Positions 42,955 to 54,861 of a stretch of DNA of 64,000 bases are shown piece by piece. Position 1 is the first letter of the stretch; each line of letters opens with the position of its first letter. This DNA comes from Ariolimax columbianus (taxonomy: Eukaryota > Mollusca > Gastropoda > Stylommatophora > Arionidae). Under the pieces are notes generated by a model. That model saw only the letters and a list, made by a program, of their open reading frames with translations, was not told the DNA's origin and did no database searches. A program made the position numbers and the translations under genes. Location of the stretch: contig JAVGWX010000005.1 of assembly GCA_036924085.1 (NCBI GenBank), forward strand, positions 95,718,730 to 95,782,729. Reading direction: 5' to 3'.

Positions 42955-43185
42955 GCCGCAGCCTGTGAGAGGTGGGGTGGCCAGTGCCCTTCCTTGCTGT
43001 TTTTACTATCCCTAACTCATACGCCAGGTACCCATTTACATCTGGGTTGACTGGAGAAGCGGTACCCGATTAAAATCACGAGCCGGATTTTTTTAAATCT
43101 CCGGACGCGGTTCGAACCGAGGCACACTATTTCCACAGAAATAGCAAATTGCTTGCTATGAACTGAGCTAACACGCCCCCGCATT
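42955..43185 (-). mobile_element. tRNA-derived SINE
   Basis: On the minus strand GTGTTAGCTCAGTTCATAGC (A box, 43174-43155) and CTCGGTTCGAACCGCG (B box, 43116-43101) form a clear split pol III promoter. The body shares CAACCCAGATGTAAATGGG-like and CAGCAAGGAAGGGCAC words with the other SINEs, and its end (CAGGCTGCGGCTTAGTAC) matches the nested SINE at 12717-13004. The head resembles a class I tRNA, but the anticodon arm is not reliable. Confidence 0.8.
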
Positions 43186-45073
43186 ATTACGTATCGCTAA
43201 TAAATTAACCAAGGCTAACATGACAAAAATACAAATGTTATAATAGAGGATCAGATAGCCTAATTGTTATATGTGATCTTCTGGCCAATTTGGCATGTCT
43301 TCAAATTCAAGATAAATAAATAATTTTGTTATCGCAAGTAAAATAAACACCTGACTTGTATACTGCATGGTGACAACAGGGACAAGAGACCTTTATTCTA
43401 CAGCCATTTCAATCTTACAGGTAAACTGTACAAAGAGAATATACACCGCAGTGATATGTATTTGCTACAGTAGAGTTATGGTACACAGTGTCTCCAGTAT
43501 CAGTTGGATATCACTTATTTATTACACCAAAAACACATGTACTGTATTGCATTTCTTTCTGAAAACGTTGGAATAATTATTTCCACATTAGTTCCACATT
43601 AACGATCGTATCATACCACACTCACGTAATTACTTGATGGCCCGTTCCTCGTGGGGCGAGGGGGGGGGGGGGGACGGGGGTACCTCTGCATGTCCCAACG
43701 CCGTCTACAGCGATCTCTTTCTTGGCCTATTGTGGTTCAGTGGGTAATACGCGTTCCTTTCAACGTATTGTGAGTATTGTAGTGGAATGCAAAGAAATCT
43801 GATCAAAGCATTAGATCTTTTTCCGCATCGTGAGTTTTGTCGATGTGCTCCAACATCCTTTCTTTTAAGTATCTGACCTGCCCAAGGATGTTTTGTCTTA
43901 TTTTGGGTAAAAAACGGAATCGCTCACCAACGATAATTGACGGAAGTCGGAATTGTGAAGGCTCTACATGATGGTTGCGGCGGTTCAATGCGTTTCTCAA
44001 GAGAGGCCTGGGTTATTCGCAGTTTTGTTCTCCGCTGCTTTTGGAAGTATCCGTGTTTCATAAACATTGCACATTGCAAGGAGCAATGTATAATTAAAAA
44101 GGAAAGCGCATAGGATCCCATCCCGGAAACCTTACAGGTCTGTTTGAATGGTCGAGAAGGCTGCTCAGCCCGCCTTGTTAGTTCTGGTTCTAAATTATTT
44201 TGCATACCATTTCAATATTTCTATTCTGCAGAGTCCTTATGTGCTGTTAATGTAAGTATGTACCATTTTGATTGTGTTTTTCACCATGTTTCAGAGCTAT
44301 ACAATGTAACAGGCTTTTTATTGGCATTGGAGATTTATATTTTTGTGTTGTACTTAATTGCTTATGACTTCCATGTTCCCCAATGCAATGAAAGCATCTT
44401 GTATTCCATGTTCCCCAATGCAATAAAAGCATCTTGTATTCTTATTTTGATATTTTTGTATGTACGTTCTACTTTGTCTGTATTGCTACCAAGATGTATG
44501 AAAGATTACACATCTGACAGAAGTGTGTCTCCCAACATAATCCAAATGTCGCTAGTTGCATTTAATACCCAACATATGACACAGGAAGAAAATACGGAAC
44601 CCGTCGTTTACCGTTAATAATGAGAACTAGGATATCATTTGGAGAGGTTTCTTCTATCACTTTTGCCATGGAGTCAGTCTAGACAGATTTAGAGCTGAGA
44701 AATAGAGACAGTCCTGGCAGTTACTGAGCAGTGTGAAGGTTGTATTGTTCATCCAGCCTGAATATCACTATCGTCATTATCATGATCACATCTGTCCACT
44801 TATGTCGTCTGACGGTGTGATAATGTGACATATTCGTTTTTCTTCCATCTGTGTAACCATTTCTATTTTCATTCCATGTATCTGTAGTGCTACTTTGGTA
44901 CCATCAACACATTGCATTCTTAAATTCCTTTAAGCAATGGAGTCCTGCTGTATGTTCTATAGGCTCGTGTGACAGGTAGGTTTGGAGCCCGGCTTATCGA
45001 GTGACCAAACAATTTACTTCTCAGTCCATAATTATTGTTTCTCTGTCGATAAGAATGTATTACAGAAATGCTT
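43186..45073. other. Unannotated sequence left of the 8.1-kb array
   Basis: There is a G run at 43661-43676. TGTGGTTCAGTGGGTAA (43730-43746) is A-box-like but lacks a B box. A 35-bp direct duplication (CCATGTTCCCCAATGCAATR) lies at 44370-44441. A 157-codon hydrophobic plus-strand frame (44144-44617) spans that duplication and shows no known domain. Minus-strand frames at 43803-44205 are likewise unrecognised. Confidence 0.35.
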
Positions 45074-45539
45074 GATAAACTGATATAAATGTATTAGTGC
45101 ACATTAGCTTGACTCCCCCCTTGTTTTCAAACAGGAATATCGTTTTTCGAGTCCTTGAAACAATTTTCTGGTCTCATAGAACCTCTTTGTACAATTGTAC
45201 ATGGTATGTTCAAAAAGTTCAAAATAGTTTGTGAATAACGGGCTTATCTAGAACCTAGTCAGCCTTGTCTCTATCGAAATATTACTTTCATCTATTAATA
45301 CGTCGCTTCTAACGCCATTTTGACTTCTGGAAGCAGTCCAGGTGAGCATTTTGGGAGATCATGTGTAGATCTGTCTACAAAATTACCTCAATTTGTTTGT
45401 CAATGTTGTGAAATCGCCGTGTTTCCAGTTGGATTTTAGTTTTGGAAATTGTAAAAATAAGTCTTCTGTGATCAGGTCTATAGGATCAGGATGGGACTGG
45501 AATAAGAGCGGATGAGTAGAGTGTCTAGGGATCGCCATG

Positions 45540-45805
45540 TATTCTAGGCCAGGTCATGCGATTAGGGGTGGAGGGTAAGGCAAGGTCAGGTGAGACGGCT
45601 GACTGCTGTCGGGTCAGGTGAAATGGTTGAATGATGTCAGGTTAGGTGAGTGTGGTTGCTGGTGTCAGGTGAGGTGAGATGGGTGGCTCATGTCAGCTCA
45701 GATGAAATGAGTGGCTGGTATCTGGTCAGATCAGATGTGTGGATGTGGTCAGATCAGATGACTTGGATAACTGGTCAGGTGAGTTTGGTGGCTGAGGACT
45801 CACAA
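45540..45805. repeat. GGTCAGGTGAG-type degenerate minisatellite (unit 1)
   Basis: Words like GGTCAGGTGAGATGGGTGGC recur about every 28-32 bp with heavy variation. The same array is at 53623-53888 and 61723-61988. It borders the mariner-like remnant. Confidence 0.75.
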
Positions 45806-46560
45806 TTTCTGTTTTGCTAACTTCTTCTTCTTCTTCTTCGTACGCTGTCAGACGTCAACTTGAATTTGTTCGAAGAAAGCAGCTGTCATTCTTGGGCTGT
45901 CGACACTGCCGTAGAGCTTGTCTAGTTTTGCCACTGGTAATTGCCACATGTGCTTTCTCTAGTCCTCGTATGTCGGGCAGTTTTGGAGCAAATCTTCAGC
46001 GGTCATTTTCCCTGTACCACAGGTGCATTCGTCAGTGCCACCTATCTTCGGTTTATTGAATAGATGGTACCTCAGTCTGTTGTGGCCTGTGCGGAGTCTG
46101 AAGACCACGACCTGCTCTCTTCTGTTGAGCTGGTAGTAGGCATAATTTTTTGTGTTGCCAGTATGTTTCCCATTTGGCCATGTATCTGGCCCTAAAAAAC
46201 CTTTTGAACTCTTCGTAGGACACACTAGAATCTGGTTGTGGTAGTCTTGCACCTTCTTTTGCCAGTCTGTCTGCCTCCTCGTTGCCTTGGATGTTACAGT
46301 GGGATGGAACCCATTATTCTACTACTCATTTTGGTGCGGACTGCTGGCATAGTTGACAGAGTACTGCTCTTAAATCATTAAGTTCAGTATTTTTCTGGCT
46401 TTTTAGTGCTGTAGCCACGACCAGAGCATCTGTAAACAGGTTTTTTGCTAACAATTCTCGAACGAGCAGTGATGTGTGTGGTGGTGCATTGTCATGGTCG
46501 TGAAACTAGAAGTTTTTTCTCCGCAGCTAGAGTCTGTTTTCCAGGATATTTCTCTGCCAT
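45780..46560 (-). mobile_element. Mariner-like transposase remnant (unit 1), split by a LINE
   Basis: The minus strand at 46500-46443 reads HDHDNAPPHTSLLVRELLA, the DNAP-H motif around the second catalytic Asp of mariner-family transposases. The reading resumes on the other side of the LINE insertion at 45811-45780 as KQKL, stop, VLSHQTHL, matching the PHPPYSPDLAP region with damage. Only about 35 codons are recognisable, so most of the transposase and both terminal inverted repeats are missing. The same remnant is in unit 2 (53863-54650) and unit 3 (61963-62750). Confidence 0.7.
45822..46442 (-). mobile_element. I-like LINE 3' tail with target-site duplication (unit 1)
   Basis: A 5'-truncated copy of the RNase H LINE family of 5440-7640: the minus strand reads FRLRTGHNRLRYHLF and CTCGTGKMTAEDLLQNC, ending in (GAA)n. 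TTTTGCTAAC flanks it exactly at 45812-45821 and 46443-46452, a 10-bp target-site duplication, so both ends of the insertion are defined. It landed in a mariner-like transposase gene. A frameshift near 46250 separates the RNase H part from the tail. Confidence 0.9.
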
Positions 46561-46687
46561 AGCACGATCATAAGAAGTTGTTGCATTCTTCTACTTTGTC
46601 CCACTTGTTCCCATTCTGTCAGACAACAATTGGAGCACCCCATTATACGAACCTGGTCAACATGAGCGCCGTCATATGGTGCTGATT

Positions 46688-47245
46688 GTCGACGATCTTT
46701 AAGCTGGTTAAAATATTCGAAACAGCGAGTACAGTTTAAGCTGGTTAAACCATTCGAAAGAGCAGGTACAGCTGAATCGAAGAGAGCAGGTCGTTGTCTT
46801 CAGACTTCGCACTGGCCACAACAGACTGAGGTACCACCTATTCAACAAATTGAAGATAGGTGGTACCGACGAATGCCCGTGCGGTACTGGTAAAATGACC
46901 GCGGAACATCTGCTGCAGAACTGCCCGACATACGAGGATCAGAGAGAGCAGATGTGGCCATTACCAGTGGAACTGCAAGACAAGCTCTATGGCAGTGGCG
47001 ACAGCCTCAGGATGACCGCCGCTTTTTTCGAAAAAGTAATGGTTACTGTCTGACTGCGTACGAAGAAGAAGAAGAAGAAGAAAGAGCAGGTACATTTTAA
47101 ACTGGTTAGACCATTCGAAACAGTGAGTACAGTTTAAGCTGGTTAAACCATTCGTAACAGCGAGTACAGTTTAAGCTGGTTAAACCATTCGAAACAGTCA
47201 GTACATTTTAAGCTGGTTCACCCATTCGAAACAGCGAGTACAGTT
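46688..47245. repeat. 37-bp minisatellite (unit 1), split by a LINE
   Basis: GTTTAAGCTGGTTAAACCAT followed by TCGAAACAGCGAGTACA repeats every 37 bp on both sides of the LINE tail at 46771-47079. Corresponding arrays are at 54779-55336 and 62879-63436. Confidence 0.9.
46771..47079 (+). mobile_element. I-like LINE 3' tail inside the 37-bp array (unit 1)
   Basis: The plus strand encodes the last 95 or so codons of the same LINE family (FRLRTGHNRLRYHLF, CPCGTGKMTAEHLLQNC, FFEKVMVTV, stop), then TACGAAGAAGAAGAAGAAGA. GAAAGAGCAGGTACA flanks it at 46756-46770 and 47080-47094, a 15-bp target-site duplication. It is oriented opposite to the copy 330 bp to its left and is closer in sequence to the 5440-7640 element (both read CPCGTG). 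Confidence 0.92.
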
Positions 47246-47299
47246 CATGCACAGACCCCATAAACGTGATGTAATATTGTCCATGTCTTCGTGGACATC

Positions 47300-47530
47300 T
47301 TCCCAAAATGAAGCAAGCCTTGATGTTGATTCGTTGCTCATGAAATTCAGAAATTTCCAGAATAACAAGACACAATCTACGCCCTCGCAAACAATCATCT
47401 ACAGGACAATAAACAACCACAACAGAAAAATGTGGGGAGCATTAAGTTACTTAAGTTAGTCACCACAAAGCAGTGCCACTGACCGGAAGTTGCTATGATA
47501 TCTATTTGGCGCGCAAATTGCAAAAGTTGT
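47300..47530 (+). repeat. Dispersed repeat related to 8160-8540 (unit 1)
   Basis: ATTCGTTGCTCATGAAATTC, GACACAATCTACGCCCTCG and ATAAACAACCACAACAGAAA match the order found at 8310-8415. Unclassified; also at 55391-55621 and 63491-63721. Confidence 0.55.
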
Positions 47531-47814
47531 GTAACTTGTGGAAAAGATCTCATATGGCACCTACAGTCAAGATACGTTAGTTTGTTGAGTAAGTTATCAA
47601 TGTAAACCTCAACTTATGTTTTAAAATTGTTTTCTATGTGCAACATTAATATTCATTCTGAATAGTAAAGCCTCTAGACTTTATAGCACAGATCAGATGA
47701 CAGAATATATAAGCGAATAACTGCGCACTAACATACTGGACTACTTTGTCTCTGGCCGACCACAACTGCCAGTTAAGTTTTAGAAAGAAATCGTTTTTTT
47801 TTTAAATTTTAAAT

Positions 47815-48310
47815 AATCATCATTCCTCGTAGAACCTCTTCAAACATTCGGCCTTGAAGTTAAGAGGTACTTGAATTAACTTCTTTTTCTTGTCTGTACT
47901 TTGAAAAACGTGTTATAATCTAATTGATCCGTTCTCTGGATTATTTTACAAACCTGTATCGAATCCATTCGAATTCTTATCTATTCTAGTTATTGTAGGC
48001 CGCTTTCCTGGGTCTTAACTCATAACTATAATTCAGGAATCTAATTATCAGTGTTGTCCTTTCCATCATCTTAATATCTCCTTATCGGTAAGAACTCCAC
48101 ACCTGTACACATTTCTCCAACCTAGGGCTAACTGATGCTGTATATAGTTTGGCTATCACTTCCTTGGTCATTTGTTTAATATTTCTGTTTATCCTACCTA
48201 ACATTGTATTTGCCTTTTTCACTGCTACCTGGACCTACTCACTCACCTTACCTGAATGCTCTATTACAACCTCTAGGTTCCTTTCCTTTTCTATCTTCCC
48301 ATTATTGTTC
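47815..48310 (-). mobile_element. CR1/L2-like LINE RT fragment (unit 1)
   Basis: The minus strand reads ERNLEVVIEHSGKVSE, VAVKKANTMLGRINRNIKQM, KLYTASVSPRLEKCVQVWSS and GDIKMMER. This aligns with the LGV-ID--LKFS--V, KAN-ILG-I-R, LYK-LVRP-LEY---VWSP and I--IE--QRR pattern after the YADD box in CR1/L2-type enzymes. Two stops and decay follow. It is unrelated to the RTE-like and RNase H LINEs in the window. Copy in unit 2 at 55906-56401. Confidence 0.78.
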
Positions 48311-49245
48311 AATTATGCCATGTAATTGTAGGTAAACTTGCTTCAACTACATTAGTGTAAAGTATTGATGATTCGTTTTTTCTCTCCAAGCAAAACATAA
48401 GCTCAACACTGCGGCTGTCCTTTCGGGAAGTCTTGTCTCCGAGAATTTGCAGTGGCGGTCTAAATAGCAATGGTTATACATAGTGAGTTTGTCGGTCCAA
48501 TCCCCCAACTTATTTAGTGAGTTTTGCGACATACTTGAAAAGTTATATTGTTCCTATTATTTCAACCTCTACACCTCACGGTAGAAGAGGAGCGACTAAG
48601 TAAGTATTTCAACTCGGGTGTGTAAAATATTACTTAAGAAAATGATATTTGTAAACACTCCACTGACCACTTGTTTGAAAGCAAAGTATCACTCCTCGTG
48701 AATTCCGGAAATATACTAATAGGAGACAGTACTCGCAGTGACGGTTCAAATGTTGAATAACACAAGGTCGTCTGCTGTTTCTCCTACCCATTTCACGCGG
48801 GTCGCATTGTGACCCCCAGTGCTCACCGACCGATTTCTGCTGTGTCTATAGTCTCTCACTCAGGTCTCAGCGCCCGCACGCCCGCCTACCCTGCCACCCG
48901 CACGTGAAGGCCCTAGTGGATGTCGTGCAGTGAATCCTCGAAATAGATAATAACCTGTTGAAGTTCTATGAGATCATTGGGAAAGGGAAGAAATGAGAAC
49001 AGGCAACAAAAACGGAAGAACGGTGAGAGTGAAAGAGAGTGAGAGACAGAGAATTCCATAAAGATCACATAGGGTAGACATGACTAGAATGTGTGTTTTT
49101 CCTAAAGCGTACAGGGCTCATTTCCGGGACACAGAAAGATCTAGTTTACCTAGAATTAAAAACGAGTACCTGACTATTACACAACAGTTTGGAAGGCAGT
49201 GTGTCTGTGTTGCAAGTTTGCTAAACCTAAATAAAGACTTATCTG
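48311..49245. other. Unannotated sequence (unit 1)
   Basis: A moderately GC-rich patch at 48780-48910 with short frames only. No motif is recognised. Equivalent sequence lies at 56402-57336. Confidence 0.4.
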
Positions 49246-49254
49246 AATGTGGTC

Positions 49255-49295
49255 TTTAATGTCCCATCCACATCCACATCCACATCCACATCTTT
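49255..49295. repeat. (CACATC)n microsatellite (unit 1)
   Basis: About five hexamer units; same at 57346-57386. Confidence 0.85.
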
Positions 49296-49669
49296 ATGGA
49301 ATAGAATACCACTTCCTCTTCTCGTCCTTCCCTATGGTTGGCACTGCACACCTTGTCGGGTGTGGAATAGTCATTGTCATTACAAAGAAACTTCTCGAAG
49401 AAGATTCCAAAATATTAAAATAAAAAAGTGAATAGTTCGTGGTTTAGAAGAAAATTAAGAAGACACACTCTATCCACCCCGGAATGATCATCTACCTTCT
49501 TATCATTTATAAAGCATACACAGAATGAGGGCACTATCCCCTTCCAATCATATTGTCAGAGGTTACTAAGGAAGGATGTACATGGAGTTGGCAAGTCATT
49601 TCTACTCAAACTGCAAGTGGTTAGGGTAAACCATCTGCAGTGTTGAACCTATGCTCTACCAAATGGACA

Positions 49670-49725
49670 GGGTGGCGGGGCGGGGGGGGGGGTGGTGTGG
49701 GATTGGGGGGGGGGGTGGGGAGCAT
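49670..49725. repeat. G-rich run (unit 1)
   Basis: Poly-G runs separated by TGGTGTGGGATT. The second run is two or three bases longer in unit 2 (57761-57820), one of the length differences between units. Confidence 0.9.
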
Positions 49726-49879
49726 TAGGAATGAAAAGAAGAAGGTGTGTATAAGTAGCTTGCAATCTATGACATTTCTCATTGTGTCTAATTCTTGAAA
49801 CTTGTTTCGAACACAAATCGTTGAGTTTGGTTTCGGATTTGATAGACCATTATTTATGATATTCATGCTATTTTCTGTT

Positions 49880-50265
49880 GTGTTTCATTCTGTGTTGTTT
49901 TCTTCTTTGTTCTTTTCTTTTGTCATGCTTTCTTTTGTGCTTTTTTCTGTTGTGCAGTTTTCAGTTGTGCTGATTTATGTTGTGCTGTTTTTTTTGTGTT
50001 GTTTTCTTTTGTGCTGTTCTCCTTTGTGTTGTTTTTTTTTTAATTATTTTTTTTGGTGTTGTTTTCTTTTGTGTTGTTTTCTTGTGTGCTGTTTTCTTTT
50101 GTGCTGTTTTCTTTCATGTTGTTTTCTTGTTCTATTTTCTTTTGTCTTGTTTTCTTTTGTTTTGTTTTAGTGTTTTGTGTATTGTTTTCATTTGTCTTGT
50201 TTTCTGTTCTGTTTCTATAAATCTGTTTATCTATTTATCTATTTATCTACCTATGCATGCATGTC
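49880..50265. repeat. T-rich 15-bp repeat and TCTATTTA run (unit 1)
   Basis: TTTTGTGYTGTTTTCT-like units recur to about 50175, then TCTATTTATC units to 50260. Hydrophobic frames over it are compositional. Same at 57974-58359. Confidence 0.85.
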
Positions 50266-50299
50266 TGTCTATTTATCAATCAGTCTATATATAGAGAGA

Positions 50300-50963
<664 letters not shown>

Positions 50964-51476
50964 TCATCGTGTAGCATGTCCTTTGTAGAACGTCGCTCCC
51001 ATCACAGTCTGTCTGAAAGAAACTCGTTCCCTTACCAAAACACCAGCTTCCGCCACTGTCATACTCAGGCATTCCTGGATATCATGGTGCCATCGTCTTC
51101 TTGGTCTACCTCTTCCTCTTTTGTCTGGCACCATACCTTCCATCACCGTTCTCTCAAGACCGTTGTGTCTCTTGATGTGACCAAAGTATTTGCATTTTTT
51201 AGCCAACATGGAATTCATAAACCAGTTCTCCTCTATGCTCAGCTCTTGCCGAATGTCTATATTTGCTCTTTTCTCTGTCCAGGGTATTCTGAGGATTTTT
51301 CTGTAACATTTTGACTCGAAGGATTCGATTCTTTTTCTTGAAGTTTTGGTAATCGTCCATGATTCACAGCTATAAGCTGCCACAGGAAAAACACAGGCTC
51401 TCAAGACTTTTACTTTTATCGTTTTGTTGGTGCCCTGCCATAATTTCTTCAGGCGGTTCAGTCTCTGCATTGCCAT
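50964..51476 (-). pseudogene. RTE-like C-terminal domain (unit 1)
   Basis: 170 codons are open, with VKVLRACVFPVAAYSCESWT, KCYRKILRIPWTEKRAN, the FGHIKRH motif and the basic GRGRPRRRW motif, ending with the natural stop before the ATGATG tail. This region follows the RT in RTE-like LINEs; its biochemical role is not established. The old copies at 3695-4165 and 11470-11935 align with it. Confidence 0.85.
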
Positions 51477-51818
51477 AGCTAGTCTTCTTCTGATTTCTTT
51501 CGAGCAGTCACCATTTTTGTCAATTCTGGAGCCCAGATATTGAAAATGTGTGAACCTGATCTATTTCTTCACCACCCACTGTAAATTTATGTTGACATTG
51601 TGTTTTGTCGGTGGTCATTATCTTTGTTTTATTTATATTTATGAACAAGTTTTGATCTTTACTATGTCCATTAATGGCTGAAAGTAGCTGCTCTAGCCCT
51701 TCTGCACTTCTTGATAGTATCACTGTGTCATCTGCGTATCGTAACTCTGGAATCTCGTATCCCCCAATCTTAAATGGGTCGAAACTTTCAATGTTCTCAT
51801 CCTCTCGTACATTTCTCA

Positions 51819-52475
51819 TTATACATTCCGCATATATGTTGTACAGATAAGGTGAGAGGATACATCCCTGTCGGACTCCCTTTTGTACTGCAAACCAATC
51901 TGATGTTTGGCCAGATACCCGGACAGCGGCTTGTTGATATTGATATAATTTTCAATGAGATGGACTATTTGCAAAGGAAACACCATTTCCTTCATGATTC
52001 TCCACAGATTTTGATGTTTTATAGTGTCGAATGCCTTAGTGTAATCAATGAGACATGTGTACAGGTCTACATTAAACTTTCTACATTTTTCATAGATATT
52101 CCTTAAATTGAAAATGTAGTCCTGGGTCCCTGTATCTTTCATAAAACCTGTCTGGACTACGTGAATTTCAGATTCAAACCTTTTCTCTATCCTTCTTAAT
52201 AGGATTCGCAAGAGTATTTTGCTAGCGTGGCTGATCAGTGCGATAGTTCGGTAGTTCGTGCACAGCTTCAGGTTGCCTTTTTTGGGGAGGGGAATATAAA
52301 TTGATTTCTTCCATGCTTCTGGCCACTCTGCACTGTGCCATATCTGTTTACACAGCTTGTGATAGACTCGAGCACATGCCTCTCCTTCTGCTTGTATTAG
52401 CTCTGCTGGGATATCATCGCATCCTGGAGACTTTCCCTTTTTCAGGCTTTTAATTGCAGAGCGTACTTCTTCCAA
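51819..52475 (-). pseudogene. RTE-like RT core (unit 1)
   Basis: 218 codons remain open, containing GKSPGCDDIPAELIQ, AWKKSIYIPLPKKGNLKLC and the first palm Asp in LIDYTKAFDT. The frame then shifts near 51850 within what should read QGCILSPYLYNIYAE; the downstream part with the catalytic YADD lies in another frame (51520-51819). No functional RT can be made. The unit 2 counterpart is 59925-60581 with the same break. Confidence 0.88.
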
Positions 52476-53042
52476 TGTTGGTTCAGGTTCTTTCTCATCC
52501 TTTGGTAGGATTGTAACTGAGCGCTATCTCCATACATGGTTCTGCAGTACTCTCTCCATCTATTCAGTATGTCTTTTGTTTCCGTTAATGTGTTATCCTC
52601 TTTGTCATTGATGACATGTGGAACCGGGCGGAATTCCCTTGTCAGTGTTCTCATTGCTTTGAATGCATCTCCTTCTCTGCCTTTTTGTTGTAGGTTTTCT
52701 ATATCCTTACACGTTTCTATTATGTATCTTCTTTTATCTGTTCTTATTTCTCTTCTAACTTTTCTTGCGCAGTTTTTATATGCTGTGTTGGTCCCCTTAC
52801 TTCCCATTTGTTTTAATTGTTGCCTTTCTGCAATGAGTTTCTGTGTCTCCTCTGTTATATAGCTCTGTGTCTTGTGCAATATCTTTGGAATTATTTCTTT
52901 TGCTGTCGAGATCAAAATATCCCTTGCGTACGATGTCAACTCCTCAGATGTCATCTCTTCCCGTATAGCAAGCAACGTCTCAAATTTGTTTTCTACTTTG
53001 ATGTTGTATTCAGTAGGTATTGCTGATACATCGAAGCGTATT

Positions 53043-53044
<2 letters not shown>

Positions 53045-53113
<69 letters not shown>

Positions 53114-53114
53114 C

Positions 53115-53148
<34 letters not shown>
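53045..53148. repeat. (TA)n tract at the 5' side of the RTE-like LINE (unit 1)
   Basis: TA run with an AATATACATTTATA interruption, ending about 8 bp before the unit 1/unit 2 junction. Counterpart at 61139-61248. Confidence 0.95.
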
Positions 53149-53149
<1 letters not shown>

Positions 53150-53904
53150 AATGATCGATAAACTGATATAAATGTATTAGTGCACATTAGCTTGACTCCC
53201 CCCTTGTTTTCAAACAGGAATATCGTTTTTCTAGTCCTTGAAATAATTTTCTGGTCTCATAGAACCTCTTTGTACAATTGTACATGGTATGTTCAAAAAG
53301 TTCAAAATAGTTTGTGAATAACGGGCTTATCTAGAACCTAGTCAGCCTTGTCTCTATCGAAATATTACTTTCATCTATTAATACGTCGCTTCTAACGCCA
53401 TTTTGACTTCTGGAAGCAGTCCAGGTGAGCATTTTGGGAGATCATGTGTAGATCTGTCTACAAAATTACCTCAATTTGTTTGTCAATGTTGTGAAATCGC
53501 CGTGTTTCCAGTTGGATTTTAGTTTTGGAAATTGTAAAAATAAGTCTTCTGTGATCAGGTCTATAGGATCAGGATGGGACTGGAATAAGAGCGGATGAGT
53601 AGAGTGTCTAGGGATCGCCATGTATTCTAGGCCAGGTCATGCGATTAGGGGTGGAGGGTAAGGCAAGGTCAGGTGAGACGGCTGGCTGCTGTCGGGTCAG
53701 GTGAAATGGTTGAATGATGTCAGGTTAGGTGAGTGTGGCTGCTGGTGTCAGGTGAGGTGAGATGGGTGGCTCATGTCAGCTCAGATGAAATGAGTGGCTG
53801 GTATCTGGTCAGATCAGATGTGTGGCTGTGGTCAGATCAGATGACTTGGATAACTGGTCAGGTGAGTTTGGTGGCTGAGGACTCAAAATTTCTGTTTTGC
53901 TAAC

Positions 53905-54525
53905 TTCTTCTTCTTCTTCTTCGTACGCTGTCAGATGTCAACTTGAATTTGTTCAAAGAAAGCAGCTGTCATTCTTGGGCTGTCGACACTGCCATAGAGC
54001 TTGTCTAGTTTTGCCACTGGTGATTGCCACATGTGCTTTCTCTAGTCCTCGTATGTCGGGCAGTTTTGGAGCAAATCTTCAGCGGTCATTTTCCCTGTAC
54101 CACAGGTGCATTCGTCAGTGCCACCTATCTTCGGTTTATTGAATAGATGGTACCTCAGTCTGTTGTGGCCTGTGCGGAGTCTGAAGACCACGACCTGCTC
54201 TCTTCTGTTGAGCTGGTAGTAGGCATAATTTTTTGTGTTGCCAGTATGTTTCCCATTTGGCCATGTATCTGGCCCTACAAAACCTTTTGAACTCTTCGTA
54301 GGACACACTAGAATCTGGTTGTGGTAATCTTGCACCTTCTTTTGCCAGTCTGTCTGCCTCCTCGTTGCCTTGGATGTTACAGTGGGATGGAACCCATTAT
54401 TCTACTACTCTTGTTGGTGCGGACTGCTGGCATAGTTGACAGAGTACTGCTCTTAAATCATTAAGTTCAGTATTTTTCTGGCTTTTTAGTGCTGTAGCCA
54501 CGACCAGAGCATCTGTAAACAAGTT
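53905..54525 (-). mobile_element. I-like LINE 3' tail with target-site duplication (unit 2)
   Basis: Same insertion as 45822-46442, with TTTTGCTAAC at 53895-53904 and 54526-54535. It differs from unit 1 at several residues (for example Cys for Arg in the opposite-frame AVRRQ word) and matches unit 3. Confidence 0.9.
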
Positions 54526-54861
54526 TTTTGCTAACAATTCTCGAACGAGCAGTGATGTGTGTGGTGGTGCATTGTCATGGTCGTGAAACTAGAAGTTTTT
54601 TCTCCGCAGCTAGAGTCTTGTTTCCAGGATATTTCTCTGCCCTAATGCCATAGCACGATCATAAGAAGTTGTTGCATTCTTCTACTGTTTCCCACTTGTT
54701 CCCATACTGTCAGACAACAATTGGAGCACCCCATTATACGAACCTGGTCAACATGAGCGCCGTCATATGGTGCTGATTGTCGACGATCTTTAAGCTGGTT
54801 AAAATATTCGAAACAGCGAGTACAGTTTAAGCTGGTTAAACCATTCGAAAGAGCAGGTACA

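Noticed and set aside
43730..43746. A-box-like TGTGGTTCAGTGGGTAA
   Set aside because: No B-box-like word follows within 80 bp.
44144..44617. 157-codon hydrophobic frame as a gene
   Set aside because: It spans a 35-bp direct duplication and lacks any known domain or promoter/splice context.
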